Part shown: piece by piece, positions 1 through 10,563 of the stretch
How the letters are laid out: each line of letters begins with the position of its first letter
How positions within the stretch are numbered: the first letter of the stretch is position 1
Assembly: GCF_901000735.1 (NCBI RefSeq)
Contig: NC_081544.1
Coordinates: forward strand, 11,657,608-11,721,607
Source of the DNA: Corylus avellana
Taxonomy: Eukaryota; Streptophyta; Magnoliopsida; Fagales; Betulaceae
Direction: 5' to 3'
Length of the DNA stretch: 64,000 nt
The notes under the pieces: model-generated
The model's input: only the letters and a program-made list of their open reading frames with translations
What the model was told of the DNA's origin: nothing
Database searches by the model: none
Position numbers and translations under genes: made by a program

Positions 1-1
1 A

Positions 2-2932
2 GCAACAGGGAGGTATCTTGCTCAGCATTTTTGCCATTCATATGGTGCCGAACAGCCCCAACAGGAAGTTTCTAATCCACAATTGCAGCAACTCCTTACG
101 GAATTCCATGCAGTATTTGAGGAACCTCACGAGCTGCCTCCTAATCGCACTCATGACCACCAAATTCCATTGGTGGAGGGCGTAGGTCCTGTAAATGTCC
201 GCCCATACCGCTACCCGTACTACCAAAAAAATGAGATTGAAAAAATAGTTGCTGGGTTACAAAGTAGCGGAGTCATAAAGGCTAGCACTAGTCCTTATTC
301 ATCCCCGGTTCTATTAGTCAAGAAACATGATGGTTCGTGGCGCTTATGTGTTGACTATCGAGCTCTCAATCGGCTTACCATTAAGGATAAATTTCCTATT
401 CCGGTCATTGACGAGCTGTTGGATGAACTACATGGAGCCCAATATTTTTCCAAACTGGACCTTCGGTCTGGCTATCATCAAATACGGATGCAAGCAAAGG
501 ACGTGGAAAAAACAGCTTTTAGAACTCATCATGGGCATTTCGAATTTTTGGTGATGCCATTTGGGCTTACAAACGCCCCATCTACATTCCAATCATTGAT
601 GAACGACATATTCCATAACTACATCCGTAAGTTCGTTCTTGTTTTTTTTGACGATATTCTAATTTACAGTAGTTCATGGGATGACCACTTACAACATTTA
701 GCCATGGTGCTTAAAATTTTATGGGCTAACCATTTGTATGTGCAGAAGGATAAGTGTAGCTTTGGGCAGCAGTGAGTTCATTACTTGGGGCATATAATTG
801 GGCGTGACGGTGTCTCCATGGACCCCGATAAAATCACAGCTATGCTAAATTGGCCCAAGCCTAATACCCTCAAGGCATTAAGGGGATTCTTAGGCCTTAC
901 CGGCTATTACCGGAAATTTATTCAACACTATGGTGCAATTGTTCGTCCTTTAACCCAGCTCTTAAAAAAGGAGGCCTTCAAATGGGATGATGATGCAGCG
1001 AAAGCCTTCCAACATCTCAAGATTGCCATGACTCAAGCACCCGTTCTAGCCTTGCCCAATTTTTCCAAGACATTTGTTATCGAGTGTGATGCTTCTGGGG
1101 TGGGCATCGGAGCCGTGTTCATGCAAGAACGCAGGCCCATTGCCTTCTTCAGCCAAGCCCTCCATGGAAGAAATTTACAACTCTCCACATACGAGAAGGA
1201 GATGCTGGCTCTCATGTCTTCAGTACAAAGATGGCGCCCATATTTGTTGGGCCAAAGCTTTGTGGTTCATACGGATCATCGCAGTCTCAAGTACTTATGG
1301 GATCAAACCATAGTAACGGAAGCACAACAAAAATGGCTCATTAAACTTGTGGGCTATGATTTTTCCATTGAATACAAAAAGGGAAACGATAACTCTGTGG
1401 CTGATGCTCTGTCACGCCAAATGGAAGGACAACTGTTGGCCATCTCACAGCCCGTGCCGAGATGGGTGGAGCCCATTCAATCTGAGGTACAGCAAGACAT
1501 GAACTTGTAGCAGCTGATACGCAAAATTCAAGATGATGAGGCTATAGGGCCTTGGCGTTACCATGCTGGGCTGCTATATTTTAAGGATCGAATCTACCTC
1601 TAGTCTACTTCCCCATTGACCCAAGCCATCCTTGTTGAATTTCACAACAACACTCATGAAGGGTATCACAAGAGTTTGCAACATATTAAATGTGTGTTTT
1701 ATTGGCAGAGAATGAAGCAGCAGCTTAAGGAATTCATTAAACAATGTGATGTTTGCCAAAGACATAAGTCTGAAAATACCAAGCCAGCCGGCCTCTTGCA
1801 GCCGCTCCAGGTGCCATCTCAAATTTGGGCTGACATGTCCATGGACTTTATTGATGGGCTGCCACTCTCTTGCTGTAAGACCACAATTTTTGTGGTAGTG
1901 GATCGCTTTTCCAAATACGGTCACTTCGCCGCTATTAAACATCCTTATACCGCCCCGCAAGTTGCTCAAGTATTCTTCGAAGAAATTTTCAGGTTGTATG
2001 GCATGCCATCTTCCATTGTATGCGATAGAGATCCTACTTTCACCAGTTCCTTTTGGCGTGAGTTGTTCCATCTCAATGGCATCCAATTCAAGTTTAGTTC
2101 CGCCTACCATCCGCAAACGGATGGCCAAACGGAGGTGGTCAACCGGACAATTGAAATGTACCTACGACGCTTCACAAGCTCCAATCCTAAGAAGTGGGTC
2201 AGTTGGTTACCATGGGTTGAGTTTTGTTATAATACAAGCGTGCATTCGGCCACAAAGCGTACCCCCTTTGAAATTGTTTATGGCCGAGCTCCACCGTCCT
2301 TCTTATCCTATGTCCCAGGCACTACCAAAAATGCAGCTGTAGAGGAAACTTTAATCGCTCGAGATACAATGTTGAAAGAGGTGCGTTTGCAACTTTTAGA
2401 GGCTCAAAATCGTATGAAACAAATTTATGACAAAACTCATCAAGAGCGAGAGTTTTTGCCTAGAGACTAGGTTTATTTGCGACTCCAAGAGCATCGTCAA
2501 CATTCGGTGTACCGGCGGCTTAATAAGAAATTATCTCCCAAATTTTTTGGGCCTTATCGGGTGCTTGCGAGAGTAGGGCCAGTGGTGTATCGATTGGCTT
2601 TGCCTCCTAAAGCTAAAATTCATAATGTTTTTCATGTCTCTGTCCTAAAGAAATGGGTGGGTACAGGCTTTCCAGTTCATGATGGTCTTCCACCCTTCAA
2701 TAAAGATGATGATGTTATCCTTCCGCAAGCTATCCTAGATCAACGTCTAATGCAGGGCCGTGAAGAATTGTTGGTCCACTGGCAAGGGCATTCTCTTGCT
2801 GATGCAACTTCGGAGCCCCAGGCTGATTTTGTGTTGAGATTTCCTTCTTTTGCCCTTGAGGGCAAGGGCAAACTTAAGCGGGCAGGAGCGTTACGTGGTA
2901 GTGCAATAGGAGAAGTCTTGTGCCTTACATGA
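2..2932 (+). pseudogene. Chromovirus pol polyprotein (RT-RNase H-integrase-chromodomain), nonsense-mutated
   Basis: One frame runs the whole length, interrupted by stops at 773-775 (TGA), 1508-1510 (TAG), about 1601-1603 (TAG) and 2468-2470 (TAG, where this family normally has a tryptophan codon). RT motifs are at about 300-690: [34 protein letters not shown] and the catalytic [10 protein letters not shown]. RNase H follows at about 1050-1420 (IECDASGVGIGA, TDHRSLKYL, VADALSRQ). The integrase has a zinc-binding HH-CC region at about 1640-1770 and the catalytic D, D, E at MDFIDGLP, CDRDPTF and GQTEVVNR. After 2477 comes the GPYRVLARVG region and a chromodomain-like HNVFHVSVLKKW...LVHWQG. These are family assignments from motifs. 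The stops mean no full-length protein. Confidence 0.9.
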
Positions 2933-3265
2933 AGAAGCCAGCTGTGAAGAAGATTTTAGTAGTAGGTATTTTATTAATAAATAAAAGATGTAGTAGAATT
3001 TGGATTCTTGTTCATAAAGCAAGAATCCTTGTGTGATTTGGATTCTTGCTCATAAAGCAAGAATCTAAAGTAATTAATAAGGGAATTTGACTCCCAGTAG
3101 GTTTAGGACTTCTATTCTCAGCCATGTGTTTCTTTCCTTTCTAATTTGCCATGTATTCCTTTATATAAGCATAAGGTTATGAATAAAAGGCATCAGAAAA
3201 TTATTATACAACTCTTGTAGTTGCTTGGGAGGCTAGGGTACCTCGAATACCCTTTTCTATCTATC
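2930..3265 (+). repeat. Probable chromovirus 3' LTR (borders approximate)
   Basis: This stretch directly follows the end of the chromovirus coding frame. It holds a TATA-like TATATAAG at 3172-3179 and an AATAAA-type signal just after it (about 3181-3188), the order expected in an LTR U3/R region. The partner LTR is outside the window, so the borders cannot be fixed by comparison. A CA dinucleotide near 3265 is a plausible end. Confidence 0.5.
2999..3065 (+). repeat. Two 29-bp direct repeats, each able to form a hairpin
   Basis: Near-identical 29-bp copies lie at 2999-3027 and 3037-3065, differing by one base. Each contains GATTCTTG followed by CAAGAATC, an 8-bp inverted repeat around TTCATAAAG or CTCATAAAG. 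They sit in the U3 part of the LTR, upstream of its TATA box, so they could be duplicated promoter elements. That role is inference. Confidence 0.8.
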
Positions 3266-3351
3266 ACCATAGGTAAACTCAAGAAACCAAATCTTGTAGT
3301 TTTGCCGGTATCTCGACCCATAACACGTTCACAAACACAAGCCCATAACAG

Positions 3352-3598
3352 ATGGCTGCACAGCAAGAGCAAATGGATGCGATGTTGGCACAGCAAAGGG
3401 AGCAGATTATTGCGGTGGATACTGCACAAGTTACTGAGCAGATTGATGCACATATGGCAGCGTATGAGGCATAGGTTCGTGTGCTTGAGGGCTCGAGACA
3501 TGTGAGCTGCGAGCTGGAGGTGACTAATGTTAGGGCTCCACACGACGCAGAGTGCCCAGCCCGCGTGATTGTGAGATCCTCAGCAGATAGGCGATCAG
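3352..3598 (+). pseudogene. Coiled-coil, Gln-rich exon remnant, possibly of a CACTA transposase
   Basis: From an ATG at 3352 the frame encodes a Gln/Met-rich helix (MAAQQEQMDAMLAQQREQ...), with an in-frame TAG at about 3472, then continues to a GT donor at 3599-3600. Similar Q/M-rich coiled coils occur in the C-terminal exons of some plant CACTA proteins. Further pieces with open frames lie at about 3755-3870 and 4842-4905, the latter after a TTTGCAG acceptor. The assignment rests on composition and context only. It could be an unrelated host exon remnant. Confidence 0.3.
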
Positions 3599-3599
3599 G

Positions 3600-5160
3600 T
3601 AACACTATATTCATTTAGTTTCTCTTTTAGTAACACTATTATTTTCTGATATGACTATCATTTTAATGGCTAGTAATTTTGTTTGACAAACACACTTTGT
3701 TCGTACCTCTATGCGACACATGCATGTATATAACACAATTGCAATGTAATATGTGTAGATGATGTAAGAGTAGAAGCTGAGGACAATGATCATAATGAAA
3801 GGCAACACCGAACCCCGGCTGGACAGAAGTCTCGTTTGTCAAGACATTATACCCGCCATTCGGCAACCCTATACGTATATATATATATATGGTATTAAGT
3901 ATGCAACATATAATAATCGAATAGCGTATATACTTATAATCAAAATACTTTACTTTGTTGTTCTTGGTTGGTTTGGTGGTGGCTGCCGGTTGGCGCTTTG
4001 CATATTTAATCTTACCACATTTGTTGAAGCTGGTTGAGTTGGCTGCTACCTCATTTTGTTTTAATTCAATCTATTGAATAAACATATATATAGATGTATA
4101 TGTGTGTGTGTAGGTAGTGTAGAAAAATTGATATTACCTAACAAAAAATATTATGAGCCTTGGTTTCTTTATGAGTGGCTTAAAATTTGAAGGTGGGGAG
4201 TTCATGCTTTGGAGAGTATATATTCATATCTAATATAAAAGTTCATACTCTGGAGTTCATACTTTGGGTTCTTATGCATTTTTCCAATATAAAAGTATAT
4301 TCTTGTATTTAATTGGGTAGAAAAGTATATTAAATGTCTCATTGGTTGGTGAAACTTGGAATTGCTTTTTTATCCATGGAACCAAGTTGGTTCTTTGACA
4401 AACCTATTTCTAGGAGTTGAACATTTGTAACAGTTCAATCATGTTGTGCTCTTTTTGTTTCCTTTGTTTCTTTATCAGACATGTCACCCATCATTCTTTT
4501 AGATGGATAAGCATCTCCCATACCCCATGGGACATGAAATTATGACTTTAGCAACCATCCCATTCTAATGGAAGGTGGAGGTTTGATTTGGCCCATAGGC
4601 TTGCTATAAGAGATTTGGGTGATAATCATTGTTGTCTTTTGAAGCATCTCTTGTCCCCTTTTGTCCTAGAATATTATGTGTTATAATTATTTTTTTTCCT
4701 TCTTATTTTTGGTTCACAATATCATCAGTTTGCCTTTTTTGAGTATGATCACTTTACTTTGACATTGCTCATCACTTAGGACTTGATAAGATTCTATCAT
4801 GTTAATTTGCTGATTGATTATTTGTTTTATCATTTGCAGTTAGAGCGAAGAAGTCGAGCGATCATGATGGTGTTCACTCGGATTCGGTTGGGGTTTATAT
4901 TTTGAGTCATGTATTCACGAACAACTTAACTTGAATATTTTGTATGTTTTGTTGATGTATATATAATGATCTATTTGTTTATTAACAATGTTGATGTATA
5001 TATAGAGATCGTTTTAATTAGTTAGTAGATTACCTGTGATAGTTGACAGTTTTTGAGTTAGTTGGTGGATAATCTTGATGGATAGCACAGTATGCATGTG
5101 TAACTCGTATATAAGGTGTGCACGGAGAAATTAAAAAAAAAAAAAATTCCAGCTGAATTT
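3600..5160. other. AT-rich transposon interior or intron-like sequence
   Basis: Besides the two possible small exons noted for the CACTA-like element (about 3755-3870 and 4842-4905), this stretch holds short TA and TG microsatellites (about 3880-3892 and 4083-4113) and no coding signal I can recognise. Confidence 0.4.
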
Positions 5161-5164
5161 TGTG

Positions 5165-5650
5165 ACGTTTTAACACTGTGCCACGTCACCAAATGGTGAC
5201 GTGTCATATTTCACACGTCACCTCATTGGTAACATGTTAACATTTAACACGTTACCCTTGTCTAATATGACACGTTACCTAAGTATTGACGTATCATAGT
5301 TGGCATGTTACTAATTTGGTGACATGTCAAATTGACAAGTTACCAAAGATTTAGTAACGTGTCATACCGACACGTTACCTTGTGGTAACGTGTTATATTG
5401 ACGCGTCACCCTTTGGTGACATGTCAATTTAACACATTACTACATATGTGGTAACGCGTGAAAATATGACACGTCATAAATTTATGCTGTGTCATATTTT
5501 AACATGTTACGTTACTTGTAGTAATGTGTCATATTCTGACACGTTACTAAATTTTTAGTAGTTACGACCAATTTTTTAACCCGCCAGACACGTTACCAAT
5601 GACATGTCACTAACCGTTAGTAACGTGTCAACAGCCTTGACATATCACTA
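5165..5650. repeat. Array of alternating 12-bp subterminal repeats (GACACGTTACC / GGTAACGTGTCA)
   Basis: About 25 variants of a motif close to GGTAACGTGTCA and its reverse complement TGACACGTTACC fill roughly 480 bp, alternating in orientation so that neighbouring copies can pair. Clear examples are CACGTTACC at about 5268-5279, GTAACGTGTCAT at about 5353-5364 and AGTAACGTGTCA at about 5619-5630. CACTA elements are known to carry such clustered motifs as transposase binding sites near their ends. That these serve the same purpose is inferred from position next to the terminus at 5686. Confidence 0.75.
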
Positions 5651-5686
5651 ACGCTCCATTACAAAAAAAATAAAATTTTTGTGGTG

Positions 5687-6204
5687 AATTGAGATCCATA
5701 CCTTGTATTTTTGGTTGTTGCACTGAGTTATTCTTCATACGAAATATAAATATCTCCTTGCGATAATTTACTCATGCCTAATAATTTTAGTTAAGTGGTT
5801 ACTAAAATTAATAATCTTAAAGGATTTTATTTTTTAATACAAGTATTGTGGATGATCAAGTGACTGAGTACTCAAAGATTATAGATGGATAAGGTGAATG
5901 TAGAATCAAAACACCTTATTCAATTATGAATATCTCAATTAGAGGTTTAAGTTGAGTAAACTATAATTAATAGGGCTTGCAAAGTTTTATTTTTAGGTCC
6001 CTTCCCTATTTCTATATAAGTTTTATTACTATAAGACTTTTTTTTGTTTTCTTCACCCTCTCATGTAGCCGTGCATGACATTGAGAATTCAAAATATCAA
6101 AATATTTTATTTTCACAAGAAAAAAAATTCTCCCTTCATGTATATTGAATTAAATTGTATACAATTGTTCTCCCTCCATGTCTCTCTCACATAAACAAAT
6201 GTAA
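5687..6204. other. AT-rich spacer, 3' flank of the DC1 pseudogene
   Basis: No coding frame or RNA gene seen. Around 5735-5760 there is a stretch resembling the last 30 bases of the window (AAATATAA(A/G)TATCTCCTTG), suggesting that both belong to the same duplicated spacer. Confidence 0.5.
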
Positions 6205-7628
6205 CTAATCCAACTGAGTTCTTCTAAGAACACACTGAGAATGAGCAGCGAAATCACTATTTTTACAGTAATAGAACCAAAGCGTTTCATCCTTTTTTTT
6301 TCTTGCAAATTTGACAATAATATTCTCCAGAATCATCTTCAGCTGCATAAGTGAGATATAGGAGATGTGTGTTATATCTATGCCTCATTACTAGTGGAAG
6401 AGTAGCACATTTAATGCACAAGCGGAACCCACAAGTAGTGCAGTCAAATGTTTGAGTGCCATAAGGTCTTTGACTACAAGCACTACACTTTGATTGACCA
6501 AATTTACCAAGGAAGAGGTAGTGCTGGTGGCCTTTATGTTTAAAGGCTTTTGGAATTCAAATACACTGAGCATCAAATATTTCATTGTGACAAGAATTCT
6601 TGACACATCTGTAGCTAAAGCCACCTCGAATTCGCTCGCAAGCATAACACTTGAACAATTGCACATTGTAATTTACATTATGTAGGCTAAGCAGGTGTCG
6701 GTGATGAGATGGTTGCATAACCTCTTGGGGTAGTTTAGTACATCTTATATGGAGGGAAAACTTGCACTGCACACAGCCGTAAAATGGGGACAACACTATA
6801 AATTGCATGCACCCCTCACAACACTTGACATCCAAAAGCCCTTCATTTTTAAGGATTAATTTATATTGTGGATGACTCGAATGTTCGATCTCCTGAGGGG
6901 CAGCTTTTTCATCCTCTGTTAGATCGTTGCCCTCGACCAAATGAGTAGCATAGTCAACAAAATCACAGGCCTCACCCTCCTTCCTAATCCAATTCTAATC
7001 ATCACAATTGTAAGCTGCATACTTTGTATCCACCTCTTCATGACAGACTTCACACTTGTGCTTTTTGACTTGAGTAAGAGAGAAGGTGCAAGTGAGGGAG
7101 TGACCATGTCCTCTAATTTTGATGGTGCCTAGAAATTTACCATAGTTGAGTGAATCAGAAGTAGATAGTCATTACATAGACATGCAATGCCACTGCATTT
7201 TACACCACACACTTGGCAAGTGAACTCGATTGGATCTCGAGTGGGGATGAATGTGTGTGGGTTACATTTGTCAACACTAATATTTAGCCAACGAGAAGCA
7301 CATGTAACGTGGAGCCTATAATCACATGTGTTACATTTGTAATAGAAGAGTCCACTGAAAACTTTACCGCAAGCACCGCAACAATATTGAATCTCTGTTG
7401 GCGGTACGTGATAAAGGTTGTGGTTTGAGAAGTGCAGAGGGTGTGTTGTTTCAATGGGTAATTGTGCACATGGTTCATGAAGGAGGAAGGTGCAGTTGGG
7501 GAAGTAGCATTGTAAAAGGTAATGTTGTTGTTACTTGACACTAATAAAGACGATACCGGTTCCTCGCACAATGAGGAAACTACTACTTTCTTCTTATCTC
7601 CATTCTTCTCCACCTCTTTCATGGATAT
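6205..7628 (-). pseudogene. DC1-domain (Cys/His-rich C1) protein, C-terminal portion, split by Tat insertion
   Basis: Read on the minus strand, this encodes repeated DC1 modules typical of the plant Cys/His-rich C1 family: a CYFPNCTFLLHEPC-type unit near 7490, then HFSNHNLYHVPP...CCGACG...YYKCNTCDYRLHVTC (about 7310-7440), CQVCGVKCSG near 7200, a CCEGCMQF...CVQCKFSLHIRCTKLP unit near 6750, and CSACSQ...CTTCGFRLCIKCATLP near 6430. Defects: a frame change near 7510, a stop near 7130, an in-frame TGA near 6555 where the paralogue at 33.5 kb has a leucine codon, and a 9-A run near 6300 that shifts the frame. The final stop is at 6205-6207. The N-terminus continues at 29450-29667. Such proteins usually bind zinc; the precise role is unknown. 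Confidence 0.85.
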
Positions 7629-8201
7629 TGTTAGGTCATATTTCGGCTGGGTTAGGCCCAGTTCAAACCTACCGGCCCATTCCCCACACTCGGTCATTTT
7701 TACTGTTCAGAATAAACTCATGTTCGGCAGACTTAGGCTTATATAGATTATATTATCGACACTCGGTTATCAGGCTCGGTTAGCCGAGCCTGTGGCAGGT
7801 ACCGAGCGTTACCCTCAGGAAATGATGAACATATCTGAATAAATATCCTATTTGATGTTCCCCGATATATTGTTGACACGTGGACCCTCGGTAAAAGTCC
7901 ACAGTGTTAGATGAACAGGTACAATCCAATGCCTATAAAAGGGGGGTCCCCTCTCACTATTTGAAAAACTTCTTTTGACCCTCAGATTTAAATACTTGCT
8001 TATCTTTTCCTTGATATATTATCTTCCAGTTCATCTTCCTTTTGAACAACTCGACTAACTTAGGCATCGGAGCTTCCACCGACCGGACAACGCCGGCAGC
8101 TTTGATCCCTTTTTCTTATCTCATTCTCAGCTCAACGTTCGGTAATCAAATATTGTGCTGGCCCCTTTTTCCACGTCATCATTTGGAAAACTGCTTCAAC
8201 A
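7629..8201 (+). repeat. Tat element 5' LTR
   Basis: Begins TGTTAGGTCA and ends CTTCAACA. It has a TATA box TATAAAAG at 7934-7941 followed by a G-run, so transcription probably starts about 30 bp downstream. It matches the 3' LTR over its whole length with roughly eleven differences, counted by eye. Confidence 0.93.
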
Positions 8202-8204
8202 GTT

Positions 8205-8222
8205 TGGCGCCGTCTGTGGGAA
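8205..8222 (+). other. Tat primer binding site
   Basis: TGGCGCCGTCTGTGGGAA lies three bases after the 5' LTR. This is the primer-binding sequence usual for plant Tat-type Gypsy elements, where a tRNA 3' end primes minus-strand synthesis. Confidence 0.85.
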
Positions 8223-8261
8223 TCGATTTTTATCGGTTCTTACTAATCTTCATATTCCGAT

Positions 8262-10560
8262 ATGGTGAACACACCTCCACACCCTGGCACATCTCCTCAT
8301 ATTATCCCAATCATCCAGTCAGATATACCCGGAACTTCACATGATCCAAGTCCCCAAATAGCTGTCATGGTGGATTTTATAAAGCGAATAGCCAAATCTG
8401 TTGAGGGTATGAGGAAGCAGAATGAGGAGATCGTTTCTAGGCTGCCTCCTAGAGAAGATTCGGCACAGAAGAGAAGACAAGGCAATCCACACAGAGATCC
8501 ACCACCATCAGCCCGGCATCGATCAACCCAGCCAGACGCTGGAAGTACAATACAAGGCAATCCACATACTATTCGGGCCAAGTCTAACACCCACCGACAA
8601 GAGCTAGCCAAGCATTCGCAGCTTGGTGGCAAGTCACGCCATGGCGAGTCCAGTCATGCCAAAACCCATCATGGCAATTCCCAGTGTAGCCATTCCCGTC
8701 ATGTTCGGTCATATCTTGATAAACCTGTAGAGGCTGCTATGCACAAAGACGTTAAAGATCTCCAGCAGAAGTTCGAAAAGATGGCGTACCTAATTGAGAA
8801 TGGAGAAAATTGGTCTGCTACCGAGGATCTAATGCAGTACACCAACCTAACTTTTACTGACCGAGTAATGAGGTTCCCCATGCCAGGTAATTTTAAGGTT
8901 CCTCGGATTAGCGAGTATGATGGAAGTGGAGATCCTTCCGACCACATGGAGAGTTTCCGAGCTCATATCATCCTTCATGAAACTCCTAACGAAATTGCTT
9001 GCCGAGCTTTCCCTTTAACTTTGAAGGGAGTTGCAAAGGAGTGGTTCAGAAGTTTGAACCCTAAATCCGTTGATAGTTTCGATTATCTTGGACAGCAGTT
9101 CCTGGGTCAATTTCTTGCCGCTAGGAGAAGAAAGAAGAACCCGACATATTTATTATCTCTCATGCAGGGAAAAGACGAATCTTTGAAAGATTATTTGTTG
9201 CGATTCAATCGGGTGAAGTTGACAGTGGAGAGTACTGACAAGCAAACCATTCTATCAGCGTTGATGCACGGTATACAGACTGAAGGGCCTCTGATGGCCG
9301 AGTTGTCCAAAAGGCCAAAGACGGGAACTTTACGACAATTTAATAGCAAGGCTGAGGAATTCATCAACCAGGAAGAGACCATCTCGGCGTTGCTGAAATC
9401 TAAAGCTGCCGAGAGAAAATCTGATGCTGATCCANNNNNNNNNNNNNNNNNNNNGTTTATAAGGTGTTCATGGAGATTAAAAAGGACCCGAACTTCCGTC
9501 GGCCAGGAAGGATGAAATCTCCTCCCCAGCGCCGCAGTACTCAGAAATTTTGCGAGTATCATAATTATCATGGGCATCAAACCGAGGATTGTATCAGTCT
9601 TCGGTTCGAAATTGAAAAATTTCTGAGAAATGGGAAGTTGCTAAATTTCTTGGCCGAAGAGAATAGCAAAGGAAAGAGCATTCAGGGTGGACTGGGACAA
9701 CATTCGGGTCAAAATGATGATCTGTCACACAACCAGAGGCAGAGGCGTGATGAGCCGAGGGTTTCGCAAAATCAGCAGCAAAATCCTCAAAACCAAGCTA
9801 TTATTGGCAAGATTCGCACGATCTCAGGAGGCTTAGCTAGCGGAGGAGAGTCAAGCTCGGCAAGGAAGGCTTATGCCAAGCAGGCAAGGATAGAAGAAGT
9901 CTTCGCACTTGAAAAACCCTCCAAAATTCAGAAAAAAGAACCGAGTGTTCTAGCATTCTCAAAGGAAGACGCGAAAGAAGTCTCGATGCCACATGATGAT
10001 GCTTTGGTGGTAATTCTAACGGTGGCCAACCATGCCGTTCATCAGGTCTTGATAGACAATGGAAGCTCAGCTGATATTATTTATTGGATAGTTGTTCAAC
10101 AATTGGGCATTGGCCAAGAAAAATTGAAACCTTTCCTGTCACCGTTAATAGGATTTGCAGGTGAGCATGTCCAACCCATTGGGTTGATTTCTCTTCTAGT
10201 TACAGCAGGGCTGCTCCTAGGCAATCTACGATCATGGTGGATTTTTTGGTCACCGATCGACCTTCAGCTTACAATATGGTAATCGGTCGCCCGGTTTTGA
10301 ATCAATTGAGGGCAGTCACTTCCACCTATCACTTGAAAATGAAGTTTCCGACCATTGAAGGGGTCGGCGAGGTCAAAGGGGACCAAGTTGTTGCTAGAAG
10401 GTGCTATAATACATCTTTGAAGAAATGCCCAAAGTCAGCACTATTGATGATCGGTAGTTTGGCTGATAAGCGAAAGATGCAGTTGAGGAAGGAGCCAACC
10501 GAGCCATTGATTGATGTACCTATAGCTGAAGGAAAGGTTGTCAAGATCGGTTCGCACTAG
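8262..10560 (+). pseudogene. Tat gag and protease region, frameshifted and with a gap
   Basis: The frame opens at ATG 8262. An N-terminal low-complexity, His/Gln/Arg-rich part (about residues 60-150) is followed by a retrotransposon gag core at about 8870-9400 (EYDGSGDPSDHMESF, LKGVAKEWF). Twenty N at 9435-9454 then interrupt, and the frame resumes in another phase at about 9455. A Cys/His motif CEYHNYHGHQTEDC near 9550-9595 is the gag C-terminus. The protease is at about 10030-10330 with VLIDNGSSADI in place of the usual D-T-G-S core. A one-base frame change occurs near 10230, and another near 10550 leads to the RT frame. The element therefore cannot make a continuous polyprotein. Confidence 0.85.
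9435..9454. other. Assembly gap (20 N)
   Basis: Twenty N inside the Tat gag. The coding phase before and after does not match if the gap is exactly 20 bases, so its true length is uncertain. Confidence 0.95.
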
Positions 10561-10563
10561 TTC

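Larger units (their letters stand above)
1..3265 (+). mobile_element. Ty3/Gypsy chromovirus, 3' part, truncated by window edge
   Basis: Coding order is reverse transcriptase, RNase H, integrase, then a degenerate chromodomain-like tail, followed by an LTR-like stretch with a TATA box. That order and the integrase/chromodomain ending place it with plant chromoviruses (Reina/Tekay-like; the exact clade is inferred). The gag, protease and 5' LTR lie upstream of base 1. The reading frame is open in a single frame apart from four stops, so the copy is dead. The right-hand border is approximate: the LTR probably ends near 3265, where sequence resembling the neighbouring DNA transposon begins. Confidence 0.85.
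3270..5686 (+). mobile_element. CACTA-like (EnSpm) DNA transposon, 3' part
   Basis: Three things support this. There is a block of short motifs in both orientations at about 5165-5650, typical of CACTA subterminal regions. Immediately after it comes a terminus TTTTTGTGGTG ending at 5686, one base from the TTTTTGTAGTG expected for a CACTA 3' end. Upstream are small coding-like pieces with a plausible splice donor at 3599. The 5' end is absent, and the chromovirus lies where it should be, suggesting the retroelement inserted into or truncated it. A 3-bp target duplication cannot be tested without the other end. Confidence 0.55.
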
